A stretch of 64,000 nucleotides of DNA from Nitrospira sp. (GTDB lineage Bacteria > Nitrospirota > Nitrospiria > Nitrospirales > Nitrospiraceae), in NCBI GenBank assembly GCA_005116945.1, contig SWDH01000029.1, positions 165,436 through 229,435 on the forward strand, read 5' to 3'. The notes beneath the pieces are model-generated. The model ran no database searches. It was not told the origin of the DNA and saw nothing but the letters and a program-made list of their open reading frames with translations. Both the position numbers and the translations under genes were made by a program. Below are positions 54,677-62,900 of this stretch, piece after piece. How positions within the stretch are numbered: position 1 is the stretch's first letter; each line of letters begins with the position of its first letter.

Positions 54677-55165
54677 ATGCGTTGGATCGTCTGCCTGTTC
54701 ACCATCCTCTTAAGTGGTTGCCATGGTGTCTCGCTCTTGGAGCGAACAACGGCAGAGCCTCCGTCACCGATCATGCCATTATGGGAGAGTTATCAACAGT
54801 GTCTCGCGGCCACCGATCCCATGGAGTTGGCCTTGATCGTTGAACGGTTCGAGCCGGTCGTGTCTGAGGGAGCTGAACCTCCATCCTGGATGAAGGCATG
54901 GGGACATCACGTGACGAACCAACCGCGCCGTACGTCGGTCGATCCCCAAGCTCTTGGAGCTGCCTGTACTCTCAGGGCTGCCGGGGTGATGGCCGAGGCC
55001 GAATTTATGCCTGAAGCTCGGGCGCTCTATCAGCGTGTGCTCGCACGATATTCGAACCGAGACTTGGACTACTACGTCGATCGAGCCAAAGCGGCGTTGG
55101 CTGGGCTTCAAGACTCAACTCCCGCCGTCGTCGCATTCCGTCCTGATCGTGCACTGCCACGCTGA
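54677..55165 (+). CDS. Small lipoprotein, unknown
   Basis: 162 residues. MRWIVCLFTILLSGCHG ends in a lipobox (LLSGC). The mature part is helical with LWESYQQCLAATDPMELALI, AACTLRAAGVMAEAEFMPEA and ALYQRVLARYSNRDLDYYVD, the last looking like a single tetratricopeptide-like hairpin. No clear ribosome site. Function unknown. Confidence 0.7.
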   Translation: MRWIVCLFTILLSGCHGVSLLERTTAEPPSPIMPLWESYQQCLAATDPMELALIVERFEPVVSEGAEPPSWMKAWGHHVTNQPRRTSVDPQALGAACTLRAAGVMAEAEFMPEARALYQRVLARYSNRDLDYYVDRAKAALAGLQDSTPAVVAFRPDRALPR

Positions 55166-55267
55166 TCCCCAACGCAATCGTCTGTTTCCGTTATCGCGCC
55201 ACACAGCAACTGTTGTGTAAGAAGCGCTCGAGTCGCGCGACCTATGCTCAGATTTGTAGGGTGACCG

Positions 55268-55453
55268 ATGAAGACGATTCTTTACTGGACCATACAGCAC
55301 AGTCGCCAAGCCGTGCACGAATTCCGTCTCCGGACTACCTATTGGTGGCTTAGTCAGCAAGTGGAGTTCCTGGAATGGCGCATGCGTTGGGAAGTCCGGG
55401 GGCTACCCGCTGAATCCAATCCTGTGCCCACGCCGGTTGGACAAGGAGGGTAG
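55268..55453 (+). CDS. 61-residue basic protein upstream of a zinc-ribbon gene
   Basis: The frame MKTILYWTIQHSRQAVHEFR continues with LRTTYWWLSQQVEFLEWRMR and a short proline-rich tail. It is rich in W, R and Q and may be amphipathic. AGGGTGACCG precedes the ATG. Its end contains the AAGGAGGG ribosome site of the next gene (1-base gap), so the two should be made from one mRNA. I do not recognise it. Confidence 0.55.
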   Translation: MKTILYWTIQHSRQAVHEFRLRTTYWWLSQQVEFLEWRMRWEVRGLPAESNPVPTPVGQGG

Positions 55454-55454
55454 T

Positions 55455-55658
55455 ATGTCCTGCACTCGATGTAATGGGTCGTCTGTGGACGATCAGTTCT
55501 TTGATCGGGAGGATGAGCAGGGCCAGTTAACTTTGGGGGCCTGGCGTTGGGCCTCACGATGCCCGACGTGCGGCATGATGGTGTATGAGCCTGTTGAGAG
55601 CTTGTCTTTCGATCCATTTGTTCGCATCGAGGCCACGAATACGATGTCGATTACTTGA
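55455..55658 (+). CDS. Small zinc-ribbon protein
   Basis: 67 residues, AAGGAGGG upstream. CxxC pairs at MSCTRCNGS and SRCPTCGMM frame an acidic loop (DREDEQGQLTLGAWRW). Layout as in the proteins at 34426 and 55794, with low identity. The C-terminal half has no further motif. The dispersed repeat copy 4 begins just after its stop. Confidence 0.72.
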   Translation: MSCTRCNGSSVDDQFFDREDEQGQLTLGAWRWASRCPTCGMMVYEPVESLSFDPFVRIEATNTMSIT

Positions 55659-55659
55659 A

Positions 55660-55784
55660 AGGATGCTCAAAAAGACTGTCCAGCAAGGCCGCAGCAAGTG
55701 AAAGACCAGAGACGTACCCTCTGGGGTACGTTGAGGATCTGAACGATGCGAGAACGAAGCTGGCAGGCTTTTTCAGCATCCTGC
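55660..55784. repeat. Dispersed palindromic element, copy 4
   Basis: AGGATGCTCAAAAAGACTG at the left, GCTTTTTCAGCATCCTG at the right, with the central hairpin ACGTACCCTCTGGGGTACGT. It lies between two zinc-ribbon genes, ten bases before the second. Confidence 0.82.
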
Positions 55785-55793
55785 TAGACAACC

Positions 55794-56069
55794 ATGAAGC
55801 AGAATATCATGCATTGCCCAACCTGTGATCGTGCGATGGTGAGTACCAGTAGCCAAGTGTTCGAGGATGAGAAGGGTGCCATGACGATCACTCGATGGCG
55901 CTGCCGGCCCTGTCATGAAACGGCTGAAGAGATCTGGCTGAGCGCCGGCTATCGCGGCCCTGATCCAATGCTGATTCGTTATGCAGTCTCATCGCCGCCG
56001 CCGCAAGTCACAGTGTCGGCGCGTGCGGGCATCAAGAGGGGAGTCCACGTCTATGCAGGCGCGAACTGA
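55794..56069 (+). CDS. Zinc-ribbon protein, overlaps the aquaporin start
   Basis: 91 residues. CPTC (near residue 8) and CRPC (near 39) form the ribbon; between them VFEDEKGAMTITRWR parallels the acidic strand of the two relatives. The C-terminal 40 residues are basic and may be disordered. No strong ribosome site precedes 55794, where the end of the repeat lies; an ATG at 55809 is a possible alternative. Its 3' end overlaps the aquaporin gene by 17 bp. Confidence 0.68.
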   Translation: MKQNIMHCPTCDRAMVSTSSQVFEDEKGAMTITRWRCRPCHETAEEIWLSAGYRGPDPMLIRYAVSSPPPQVTVSARAGIKRGVHVYAGAN

Positions 56070-56844
56070 CATCATTCGAGAACATTGGCCCGAGTATTTG
56101 ATGGAGGCGGTCGGTCTCGGCCTGTTCATGGTCTCCGCCGCCGTCGTGACTGCGCTGCTCGAGTATCCTCATTCACCGCTGTATGCACTGCTCCCAGATC
56201 CGTCCATTCGACGAACGCTGATCGGAATGGCCATGGGACTCACGGCAATCGGGATTATCTATTCTCCGTGGGGAAAACGATCCGGGGCGCATCTCAATCC
56301 CGCCGTCACCGTGACCTTCTTCAGGCTTGGAAAGATTCGAGGAGTGGACGCGTTCTTTTACGTGCTTGCGCAATTCGTCGGCGGGCTGATCGGGCTGCTC
56401 GTCGCTGCGATGGCCGTAGGAATGGCGATCGAACATCCTGCCGTTAATTACGTCGTGACAGTGCCGGGGTTTGACGGCGCCGGCGTCGCGTTCGTCGCAG
56501 AAGCCGTCATCTCGTTCGGGCTCATGCTTGTCGTGCTGATCGTGTCGAACCGAACGAAACTGAATGCCTGGACCGGTGTCTTCGCAGGCGTGCTCGTGGC
56601 GCTCTATATTATGGTTGAGGCCCCGCTCTCAGGCATGAGTATGAATCCGGCTCGCAGCTTCGCGTCTGCGCTTCCTGCCCAGCTCTGGACCGATTTCTGG
56701 GTGTATCTCACCGCACCGTTTGTCGGGATGTTGCTCGCGGCGGAATGCTATGTGCGATTCCCCGGCGTTCGCCGTGTCCTCTGTGCGAAGCTCCACCACG
56801 CCAACGACAAGCGTTGTATTTTCTCCTGTAGCTACATGGCCTGA
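56053..56844 (+). CDS. Aquaporin (MIP family)
   Basis: 263 residues from the ATG at 56053 (GAGGGGAGTCC upstream). Six membrane helices and two pore half-helices are visible, with the signature motifs HLNPAVTVTF and SMNPARSFASA; the second ends in NPAR as in water-specific and some glycerol channels. The selectivity-filter residues cannot be set by eye. It should form a tetrameric inner-membrane channel for water or small solutes. The C-terminus is short and cysteine-rich (CIFSCSYMA). It overlaps the zinc-ribbon gene by 17 bp, so both are translated from one mRNA. Confidence 0.92.
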   Translation: MQARTDIIREHWPEYLMEAVGLGLFMVSAAVVTALLEYPHSPLYALLPDPSIRRTLIGMAMGLTAIGIIYSPWGKRSGAHLNPAVTVTFFRLGKIRGVDAFFYVLAQFVGGLIGLLVAAMAVGMAIEHPAVNYVVTVPGFDGAGVAFVAEAVISFGLMLVVLIVSNRTKLNAWTGVFAGVLVALYIMVEAPLSGMSMNPARSFASALPAQLWTDFWVYLTAPFVGMLLAAECYVRFPGVRRVLCAKLHHANDKRCIFSCSYMA

Positions 56845-57052
56845 ACTCTCGTCGTTCGTGAAGCGTCGCTCGTGTCGCGTACGACGTTTCTGTCCATCCA
56901 AATTCATCCCTAAGAATCACGTTTCACGAAATACGCTTCACGCATTCCGTGTAAGGACTCACGCGTTTGCCCGACAGAAGGGCAGAGCGGAATATCCCGC
57001 GAGGCTGAGCGAAAGTAGCTCGGTGTTTTTACCATACAACAAGGAGGGTGTT

Positions 57053-57502
57053 ATGAGTGCAAAGAGTGTGTTCAAGATGGGATTCCTGTCCATGGTTGCA
57101 GCGGCAGGATTATTCGTCGCATCGATCGGCTTTGCCGCCGATGCCCACACGACGGCGAAGTTCGAAGGCGTCAAGGCTAACAGCGGCACAGCGGTTCATG
57201 CGAGGGCAGGCAATAACGATACGTTGACCTGGTCTGACGATTTCAAGATTCCGGAAACGCCCGCGCCGCATTGGCAGGTCGTGGACACGAAAGGCAATGT
57301 CTATCTGCTGAATCGCCTGGCGATCAAGGGCGACAAGCAGAATCGGACGATCGCCTTGCCGGCCTACATCAACGATGTGGCGAAGGTGCAGGTCTGGTGC
57401 GCATTCGCCGAAGTGCTCTTGGGCGAGGCGTCATTCTCGAAGCCCATCGTGACAGCATCCGGAGAGCGCATGCACTCCGACAGCTTGGCGATGAGCCGCT
57501 GA
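57053..57502 (+). CDS. DM13-like exported protein
   Basis: 149 residues; AAGGAGGGTGTT precedes the ATG at 57053. A signal peptide (SMVAAAGLFVASIGFAADA) is followed by a beta domain whose core WQVVDTKGNVYLLNRLAIKG and VQVWCAFAEVLLGEASFSKP match the DM13 pattern (the single cysteine in V-W-C before a strand that ends FGxA-like). DM13 domains are thought to take part in redox or electron transfer at the surface. It is the first of a run of exported proteins up to 62.8 kb. Confidence 0.7.
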   Translation: MSAKSVFKMGFLSMVAAAGLFVASIGFAADAHTTAKFEGVKANSGTAVHARAGNNDTLTWSDDFKIPETPAPHWQVVDTKGNVYLLNRLAIKGDKQNRTIALPAYINDVAKVQVWCAFAEVLLGEASFSKPIVTASGERMHSDSLAMSR

Positions 57503-57581
57503 TCCGTGGGGAAGCTCGACTGGGGAGGGGAGAAGCATTTCCCTCCTCAGTCTCTCGGTCGTGCAAAACAAGGAGTCGATT

Positions 57582-58067
57582 ATGAAGAAACATGTTGTAT
57601 TCGCGGCCGTGGCACTCGGTCTAGCAGCAGGACCAGCTCTCGTTCACGCACAGTTGATGGAAAAGACCGCGTTGACGTTGGACGGGGCCAAGAAAATCGC
57701 GGCTGTGGCTGAAACCAAAGCGAAGGCTGAAGGCGCACGAGTGGTCATTGCCGTGGTCGACGAAGGCGGATCGCTGCTCCTCCTGGAACGTCTGGACGAC
57801 ACGCAAGTGGCCAGCGTGAACGTCGGCATCGACAAAGCACGAACCGCGGCGATCTATCGTCGGCCCAGCAAAGTTTTCGAGGATCAGGTGAAGAACGGGC
57901 GCGTGTCCGCCTTGGCTTTGCATGGGGCTGTGGCCTTGCAGGGTGGCGTGCCCATCATCGTCGATGGAAAAGTCATCGGGGCGATCGGCGTCAGCGGAGA
58001 GACCCCGCAGCAGGATGAGGACATCGCCACGGCTGGAGCGGCCATCGCGGCGTCGTTCACGAAGTAG
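57582..58067 (+). CDS. HbpS/GlcG-family haem-binding-type exported protein
   Basis: 161 residues, AAGGAG upstream of the ATG at 57582. Signal peptide MKKHVVFAAVALGLAAGPAL. The mature domain carries the family motifs LTLDGAKKIAAVAETKAKAE, VVIAVVDEGGSLLLLERLD and IGAIGVSGETPQQDEDIA. HbpS and GlcG relatives bind haem or aldehyde-type ligands and occur near oxidases and glycolate/sugar pathways. The next-but-one gene repeats the domain. Spacing of 101 bp (with a short repeat) separates it from that gene. Confidence 0.88.
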   Translation: MKKHVVFAAVALGLAAGPALVHAQLMEKTALTLDGAKKIAAVAETKAKAEGARVVIAVVDEGGSLLLLERLDDTQVASVNVGIDKARTAAIYRRPSKVFEDQVKNGRVSALALHGAVALQGGVPIIVDGKVIGAIGVSGETPQQDEDIATAGAAIAASFTK

Positions 58068-58071
58068 AAGT

Positions 58072-58150
58072 TCTCAGCTCTCAGCGATCAGCTCTCAGCT
58101 TCTGAGCAATTCTGCCGGAGCTGACGGCTGATGGCTGAAAGCTCTACAAG
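58072..58150. repeat. CTCAGC-type short repeat and hairpin between the two HbpS genes
   Basis: TCTCAGCTCTCAGCGATCAG and further CTCAGCT units (58074-58104) face a mirrored run GCTGACGGCTGATGGCTGAA at about 58120-58139, so the transcript can form a long imperfect hairpin. Related CTCAGCA heptamers occur inside the lhr-type gene. Confidence 0.6.
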
Positions 58151-58168
58151 CAGAAAGGGAGAACGGTC

Positions 58169-59083
58169 ATGAAACACATCACAGCAACCGTCACAGGAAT
58201 CGTCATCGCAATGTTGACTTCCATAAGTTACGCCGAATCGGTATCGGACAAGCACGGCCTCACACTGGAGGGTGCCAAAAAAGTCATTGCCGCAACAGTG
58301 GCTGAAGCGAAACGCGTCAACGCGCCGGGAAGTTCGATCGCCGTCGTCGACGACGGTGGCAATTTACTGGCGCTGGAACGGTTGGACCAGACCTTTGCTG
58401 CCAGTGCGAACATTGCCATCGGCAAAGCGCGCACCTCGGCTCTCTTTAAGAAACCCACAAAGGTCTTTGAAGATGCCATTAAGGGCGGGCGTACCTCGAT
58501 GGTCACCCTGGGCAGCGATCTTCAAAACTTTACGCCGTTGCAGGGCGGCATTCCGCTCGAATGGGAAGGCAAGGTTGTAGGAGCGGTTGGTGTCAGCGGC
58601 GCAGCCAGTGCGCAGCAAGATGAGGAGCTGGCCATTGTCGGCGCAAAGTCCCTCGACAACATGGAGATGGCGGGAATGACCAACGGGCATACGCCGCTTC
58701 CTGTCACCTACATCGACAGGCAGAAAGTGTCGGACTCCTTTGCGAAGGGCGCGGTGTTGGTCGGGGAAGACGAAAACATGATGCACGCCGCCAGGAACTA
58801 TATGGTGCACGCCAGTCATCGGGACAAGGCGGGTGTCGTTGAGGTTCACGAACTCGACACGGACATTGTCTATGTCCTCAAGGGATCGGCACAGCTGATC
58901 ACCGGCGGCACACCTGTCGGCATCAAAATCGTTGCCCCGCACGAACTCCGGGCGCCGGTAGTGGCCGGAGGTGAGGCGAGAACGCTCGTGCCGGGCGACG
59001 TGGTGATCATTCCAAATGGAGTGCCGCATTGGTTTAAAGAAGTGGAAGCGCCGTTTGATTATTACGTGGTGAAGGTACGGTGA
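58169..59083 (+). CDS. Exported HbpS/GlcG domain fused to a cupin
   Basis: 304 residues; GGGAGAACGGTC upstream. After a signal peptide (VTGIVIAMLTSISYAESV) residues about 27-160 repeat the HbpS fold (LTLEGAKKVIAATVAEAKRV, SSIAVVDDGGNLLALERLDQ, VVGAVGVSG). A cupin follows from about 190 to the end: NYMVHASHRDKAGVVEVHEL, DTDIVYVLKGSAQLITGG and the second motif LVPGDVVIIPNGVPHWFKEV with the metal-type histidine. The fusion puts a haem-binding-type domain beside a possible dioxygenase or isomerase barrel. It shares direction and spacing with the gene before it and the SMP-30 gene after it. Confidence 0.88.
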   Translation: MKHITATVTGIVIAMLTSISYAESVSDKHGLTLEGAKKVIAATVAEAKRVNAPGSSIAVVDDGGNLLALERLDQTFAASANIAIGKARTSALFKKPTKVFEDAIKGGRTSMVTLGSDLQNFTPLQGGIPLEWEGKVVGAVGVSGAASAQQDEELAIVGAKSLDNMEMAGMTNGHTPLPVTYIDRQKVSDSFAKGAVLVGEDENMMHAARNYMVHASHRDKAGVVEVHELDTDIVYVLKGSAQLITGGTPVGIKIVAPHELRAPVVAGGEARTLVPGDVVIIPNGVPHWFKEVEAPFDYYVVKVR

Positions 59084-59218
59084 GGTCGCCGACATGTCTC
59101 CTTGCTCGCGCAACGCGCGGCCTCGGAAGGCCCTCGTTGGACGCGCGCAGTCGAGACATCGCCGCCGAACTCACCTAAGAAGGTAATGCATCAACCGGCT
59201 GGGAGAGGGAGTAGGAAG

Positions 59219-60841
59219 ATGAAGAGTTGGAGTGTTCTCGTCATGACCGCGCTCGTTATGTCGGTGCAGCCATCCTGGGCGCAGGTGACGGGAGATGCGC
59301 CGGGGGTGCGGCCGGATGCGATTGTGGATCTTAAGACCGATGAAGGCATCGGCCTGGTCAAGGGTCAGTGGCGCTACAGCAACGTCAAGCTCATCGACGT
59401 CGATCATCACAGCCCCGGTGCAGACCTCGCTCCCTCCGGTCCGCCGAATCGCACACAAGATATCGATGTGCATGCAGGTGCAGCCGACTTCGATGATTCA
59501 CAATGGGAGCAGATTAAGCCGGCTCAACTTGAAGAACGACGATCAACTGGACGGCTCTGTTTTAGTTGGTACCGCACGAGCGTGACCATTCCAGAGAGGG
59601 TCGGCTCGTTCGATCCGACCGGCTCGACCGTCGTCTTTGAAGTCGCGATCGACGATTACGCCGAAGTCTGGGTTGATGGGAAGTTGCCGTTGGTGTTGGG
59701 CCAAGCGGGCGGGCAGTTGATCAAAGGTTTCAATGCTCCGAACCGTGTGGTGCTCACTAGAAATGCGCGGCCAGGTCAGAAGATCCAGTTGGCTGTGTTT
59801 GGGATCAACGGTCCGTTGTCCAATCCGCCTGGCAACTTCATCTGGGTGCGTTCGGCCACGCTGGATTTCTACAAGACGAACCAGATCGGCTCGACGCAGA
59901 TTGTACAGACTGAAATCATTAAGGTCGATCCGTCGCTCGACGTGATTGTCTCCTCAGATGCCAAACTTGAAAAACTTGCCGGTGGGTTTCTTTTCACTGA
60001 GGGACCAGTTTGGGTTCCATCCACCGCCACAACATCGGGATATCTCCTCTTCAGCGATCCCAACGCCAATACGATTTATCGTTGGTCACCTGAAGGGCAG
60101 GTGTCCGTCTTTCGTGCCAAGAGCGGCTATAGCGGATTCAATGTCGGCGAATACCAACAGCCTGGCTCGAATGGGTTGACACTCGACAGCAAGGGCCGCC
60201 TCACGATCAATCAGCACGGCAACCGGCGTGTCATCCGCGTCGAACCGCGCGGCAATATCACGGTCCTGGCCGATCGATATGATGGTAAGCGTTTGAACAG
60301 TCCGAACGATCTGGTGTATCGCTCCGATGGCGCACTCTACTTCACCGATCCGCCGTTCGGCTTGCCGAAGGCGTTCGACGATCCGCGCAAGGAACTCCCA
60401 TTCAGCGGTGTCTATTGCGTAAAAGATGGGCAGGTGAAGCTCGTGAGCACCGATCTCGATGCGCCGAATGGTCTTGCGCTTTCGCCGGACGAGAAGACGC
60501 TTTATGTGAACAACTGGAACGACAAACGGAAGGTGATCTTGCGGTACGACGTCAACCAGGATTGTACGCTATCGAACAGCAAACTCTTCTTCGACATGAC
60601 GAATGCGCCGGGATCTGACGCGCTCGATGGATTGAAAGTCGACCAGATCGGCAATGTCTATTCCACCGGACCGGGCGGACTTTGGATCATCTCGCCGGAA
60701 GGTAAGCAACTCGGCCTCATCAAAGGACCGGAAGATCCACACAACATGGCCTGGGGGGACGACGACGGCAAGACACTCTACATCACCGCGCTGACAGGGC
60801 TCTACCGCATACGGCTGAACATTCCAGGAGTTCGTCCGTAG
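59219..60841 (+). CDS. Exported SMP-30/gluconolactonase-type beta-propeller with an extra N-terminal domain
   Basis: 540 residues, GGGAGTAGGAAG upstream of 59219. Signal peptide SVLVMTALVMSVQPSWAQ. Residues about 30-215 are a jelly-roll-like domain (VVFEVAIDDYAEVWVDGKLP) similar to glycosidase sugar-binding domains. The propeller at about 225-540 has the SMP-30 series GFLFTEGPVWVP, GSNGLTLDSKGRLTINQHGN, LNSPNDLVYRSDGALYFTDP and [19 protein letters not shown]; the calcium/lactone residues (E in TEGPVW, N in SPNDL, N and D in the later motifs) are kept. Sugar lactone hydrolysis in the periplasm is expected. The second propeller gene is at 61810. Confidence 0.88.
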   Translation: MKSWSVLVMTALVMSVQPSWAQVTGDAPGVRPDAIVDLKTDEGIGLVKGQWRYSNVKLIDVDHHSPGADLAPSGPPNRTQDIDVHAGAADFDDSQWEQIKPAQLEERRSTGRLCFSWYRTSVTIPERVGSFDPTGSTVVFEVAIDDYAEVWVDGKLPLVLGQAGGQLIKGFNAPNRVVLTRNARPGQKIQLAVFGINGPLSNPPGNFIWVRSATLDFYKTNQIGSTQIVQTEIIKVDPSLDVIVSSDAKLEKLAGGFLFTEGPVWVPSTATTSGYLLFSDPNANTIYRWSPEGQVSVFRAKSGYSGFNVGEYQQPGSNGLTLDSKGRLTINQHGNRRVIRVEPRGNITVLADRYDGKRLNSPNDLVYRSDGALYFTDPPFGLPKAFDDPRKELPFSGVYCVKDGQVKLVSTDLDAPNGLALSPDEKTLYVNNWNDKRKVILRYDVNQDCTLSNSKLFFDMTNAPGSDALDGLKVDQIGNVYSTGPGGLWIISPEGKQLGLIKGPEDPHNMAWGDDDGKTLYITALTGLYRIRLNIPGVRP

Positions 60842-61236
60842 CGCATCACTTCAACTCGGTGTCGGCAAGTATCTCCAATGTTGGAACCTTCAGCGACCTG
60901 ACCGCCGTCCTCAACACGTCGATTACGCGAGTTCTGGTAAATCCTCACCGCCGGGCAAAGCCAATGCGAAGTCCAAGAAAGGCGCCTGAATACCGCTGGC
61001 ATCCGTGTGCCATGCCGACGGCTCGCTGATACGTCGAGGGGGTCGGGCTGAGGAGGGCAGCACCGTATTCCTCCTCAGCCCTTACTCCGGGCGGTGCAGT
61101 GCGACAGCCTAAAGGTTTTACTGACAGAAGCCGAGAACGTGTTGAACGGCATTGCTGAAAAGACGCATCAAGGATTTGCACGAGGTCGAGTCCAACGCTT
61201 GCTTGATCGGCTGAAAGGTGCCCTATAAGGTGCCCT
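60842..61236. other. Intergenic stretch with a perfect 12-bp hairpin
   Basis: GGGCTGAGGAGG (61045-61056) and CCTCCTCAGCCC (61070-61081) form a perfect stem with a 13-base loop, without a clear T run. The right end duplicates GGTGCCCTATAA just before the ATG at 61237. No gene was seen. Confidence 0.5.
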
Positions 61237-61428
61237 ATGTGGTTGTTGGTCATGGTGCTACTCAATACTGTGCCAGGATTCGATAAAATCATCGTGTTGA
61301 ATAAGTATGTCTCATCTGAAGAGTGCCAGATTGAACGAAATCGCGTCGGCTTTGACATGGCAGCCGCATATCCTTATGAGCGCGATTTTGTTATTGCCTG
61401 TCGATTGAGTCCAAAGCACGAGTCATAA
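61237..61428 (+). CDS. 63-residue secreted or membrane-anchored protein, paralogue of the one at 12605
   Basis: Begins MWLLVMVLLNTVPGFDKIIV, then SEECQIERNRVGFDMAAAYP, and ends RLSPKHES, nearly identical in plan to the 12605-12796 protein. A 12-base direct repeat (GGTGCCCTATAA/GGTGCCCTATGT) straddles the start, a small duplication that the other copy lacks. The start codon is supported by the shared upstream bases. No function known. It lies between the two lactonase-type genes. Confidence 0.7.
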   Translation: MWLLVMVLLNTVPGFDKIIVLNKYVSSEECQIERNRVGFDMAAAYPYERDFVIACRLSPKHES

Positions 61429-61485
61429 ACGCGGCTGAAGGAGTAGGGTCGTGACCTCCGGCGAGGCCACAGAGAGAACGCGATT

Positions 61486-61665
61486 ATGAACGAATACATC
61501 TGCCTGCCCCTGCAGTATCCAGCACCCAGTGGGAAATCGCGCGAACGGCTTTCCATTTTCATAATAGGCCTTCACACCCCTGAAGAAGTCCTCGAGTTCT
61601 ACATTCAACGCGGCATCGACAATCCCCACCAAGACGATATTCGCCTTGAACTCACCCTACGATGA
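61486..61665 (+). CDS. Possible 59-residue protein
   Basis: The frame begins MNEYICLPLQYPAPSGKSRE and ends DDIRLELTLR; the middle (FIIGLHTPEEVLEFYIQRGI) looks like a regular strand-helix unit. AGAGAG lies about 10 bases upstream of the ATG, a weak ribosome site. Balanced composition suggests coding, but there is no homologue I recall. It lies 144 bp before the second lactonase-type gene. Confidence 0.4.
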   Translation: MNEYICLPLQYPAPSGKSRERLSIFIIGLHTPEEVLEFYIQRGIDNPHQDDIRLELTLR

Positions 61666-61809
61666 GTAGCAGGGTCTGGTTGCGTGCTTCGGGTGCGCCA
61701 TGCGCAGGGCGTCACATGTTGCCATGATGAGGTCGTTCTCCATGTAACGTGTTCCGCCACGTGTAAGGAGTGCGAGTCCTTGCCGACTACTTGTTGGGAG
61801 GGATTTGTC

Positions 61810-62835
61810 ATGTCAAGCAACCGATTATACGCCTTCGTCATCTTGGCCGTTGCGGTATCAGTGACCGGGCTGTTCGGGATCGGCTTCAGCGACACAGGCC
61901 GCATCGTTACGATCGACATCGTACGATTCGATCCGCGTTTCGATCAGCTCGTGCCGAAAGACGCGAAGCTGGAAAAGATTGCCGATGGGTTCACCTGGGT
62001 AGAAGGGCCGGTGTGGCACAACCAGGACGGCTATCTGCTGTTTTCCGACATTCCAGCGAACAGCGTGTATAAATGGAAACCAGGCGAAGGCGTCAGTCTA
62101 TTCCTAAAAAACAGCGGCTATAGTGGCACGACTCCGTTCGACGGTAAGGAGCCGGGTTCGAACGGACTTGCCTTCGACGCACAAGGACGTTTGGTCCTTT
62201 GTCGCCATGGTGATCGACAGATCGGGCGGTTGGAATCAAATGGAGCGATTGTGCCGCTTGCCAACCACCACGATGGGCACAAGATCAACAGCCCGAATGA
62301 TCTGGTCTTCAAATCGAACGGCGATTTGTATTTCACCGATCCTCCGTTTGGACTCCCTCACGCCTTTGCCGATTCGAGCAAAGCTCCAGTCCAAGGGGTC
62401 TATCGCCTATCCAAAGACGGCACAGTGACCTTGCTTATCCCTGACATCAAGGCTCCGAACGGCATTGCTTTCTCGCCGGACGAGAAGACGCTCTACGTGT
62501 CAGACGTCGATCCCAAGCGGGCAGCCTGGCTGGCTTACGATGTGAAGTCGGACGGTACGGTGACAAACGGCCGCCTGTTCTTCGATGCGACCCGTTGGCG
62601 CAAAGACCCGTTTTTCGGACCAGATGGATTCAAGGTCGATCGGGAGGGCAACCTCTTTGGCGCACGGCCCGGCGGGCTGAGCGTCATTGCTCCAGACGGT
62701 ACGCTTCTGGGCACAATCGAGACCGGGCAACCAACGTCGAATGTGGCTTGGGGGGAAGATGGGCAGACCCTATTCATCACGGGCGGTTCGTCGATCTACC
62801 GTCTTCGCTTGACGACATCCGGAGCTCAGGACTAG
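61810..62835 (+). CDS. Exported SMP-30/gluconolactonase-type beta-propeller
   Basis: 341 residues, GGGAGGGATTTGTC upstream of 61810. An N-terminal helix ([20 protein letters not shown]) is a signal peptide or anchor. The propeller shows [60 protein letters not shown] and [20 protein letters not shown], the same residues as in the gene at 59219 but without the N-terminal jelly-roll domain. It probably hydrolyses a sugar lactone in the periplasm. The two are paralogues and only about half identical by eye, so not a recent duplication. Confidence 0.88.
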   Translation: MSSNRLYAFVILAVAVSVTGLFGIGFSDTGRIVTIDIVRFDPRFDQLVPKDAKLEKIADGFTWVEGPVWHNQDGYLLFSDIPANSVYKWKPGEGVSLFLKNSGYSGTTPFDGKEPGSNGLAFDAQGRLVLCRHGDRQIGRLESNGAIVPLANHHDGHKINSPNDLVFKSNGDLYFTDPPFGLPHAFADSSKAPVQGVYRLSKDGTVTLLIPDIKAPNGIAFSPDEKTLYVSDVDPKRAAWLAYDVKSDGTVTNGRLFFDATRWRKDPFFGPDGFKVDREGNLFGARPGGLSVIAPDGTLLGTIETGQPTSNVAWGEDGQTLFITGGSSIYRLRLTTSGAQD

Positions 62836-62900
62836 GCTGCTGTAAGACTTTTTGCAGCGCGCCGACTCTAGTTATGTCACGTTTCTACCGAAGGAGTCGT

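Noticed and set aside
58072..58150. Riboswitch upstream of the HbpS-cupin gene
   Set aside because: The structure is explained by simple CTCAGC repeats; no known riboswitch core was seen.
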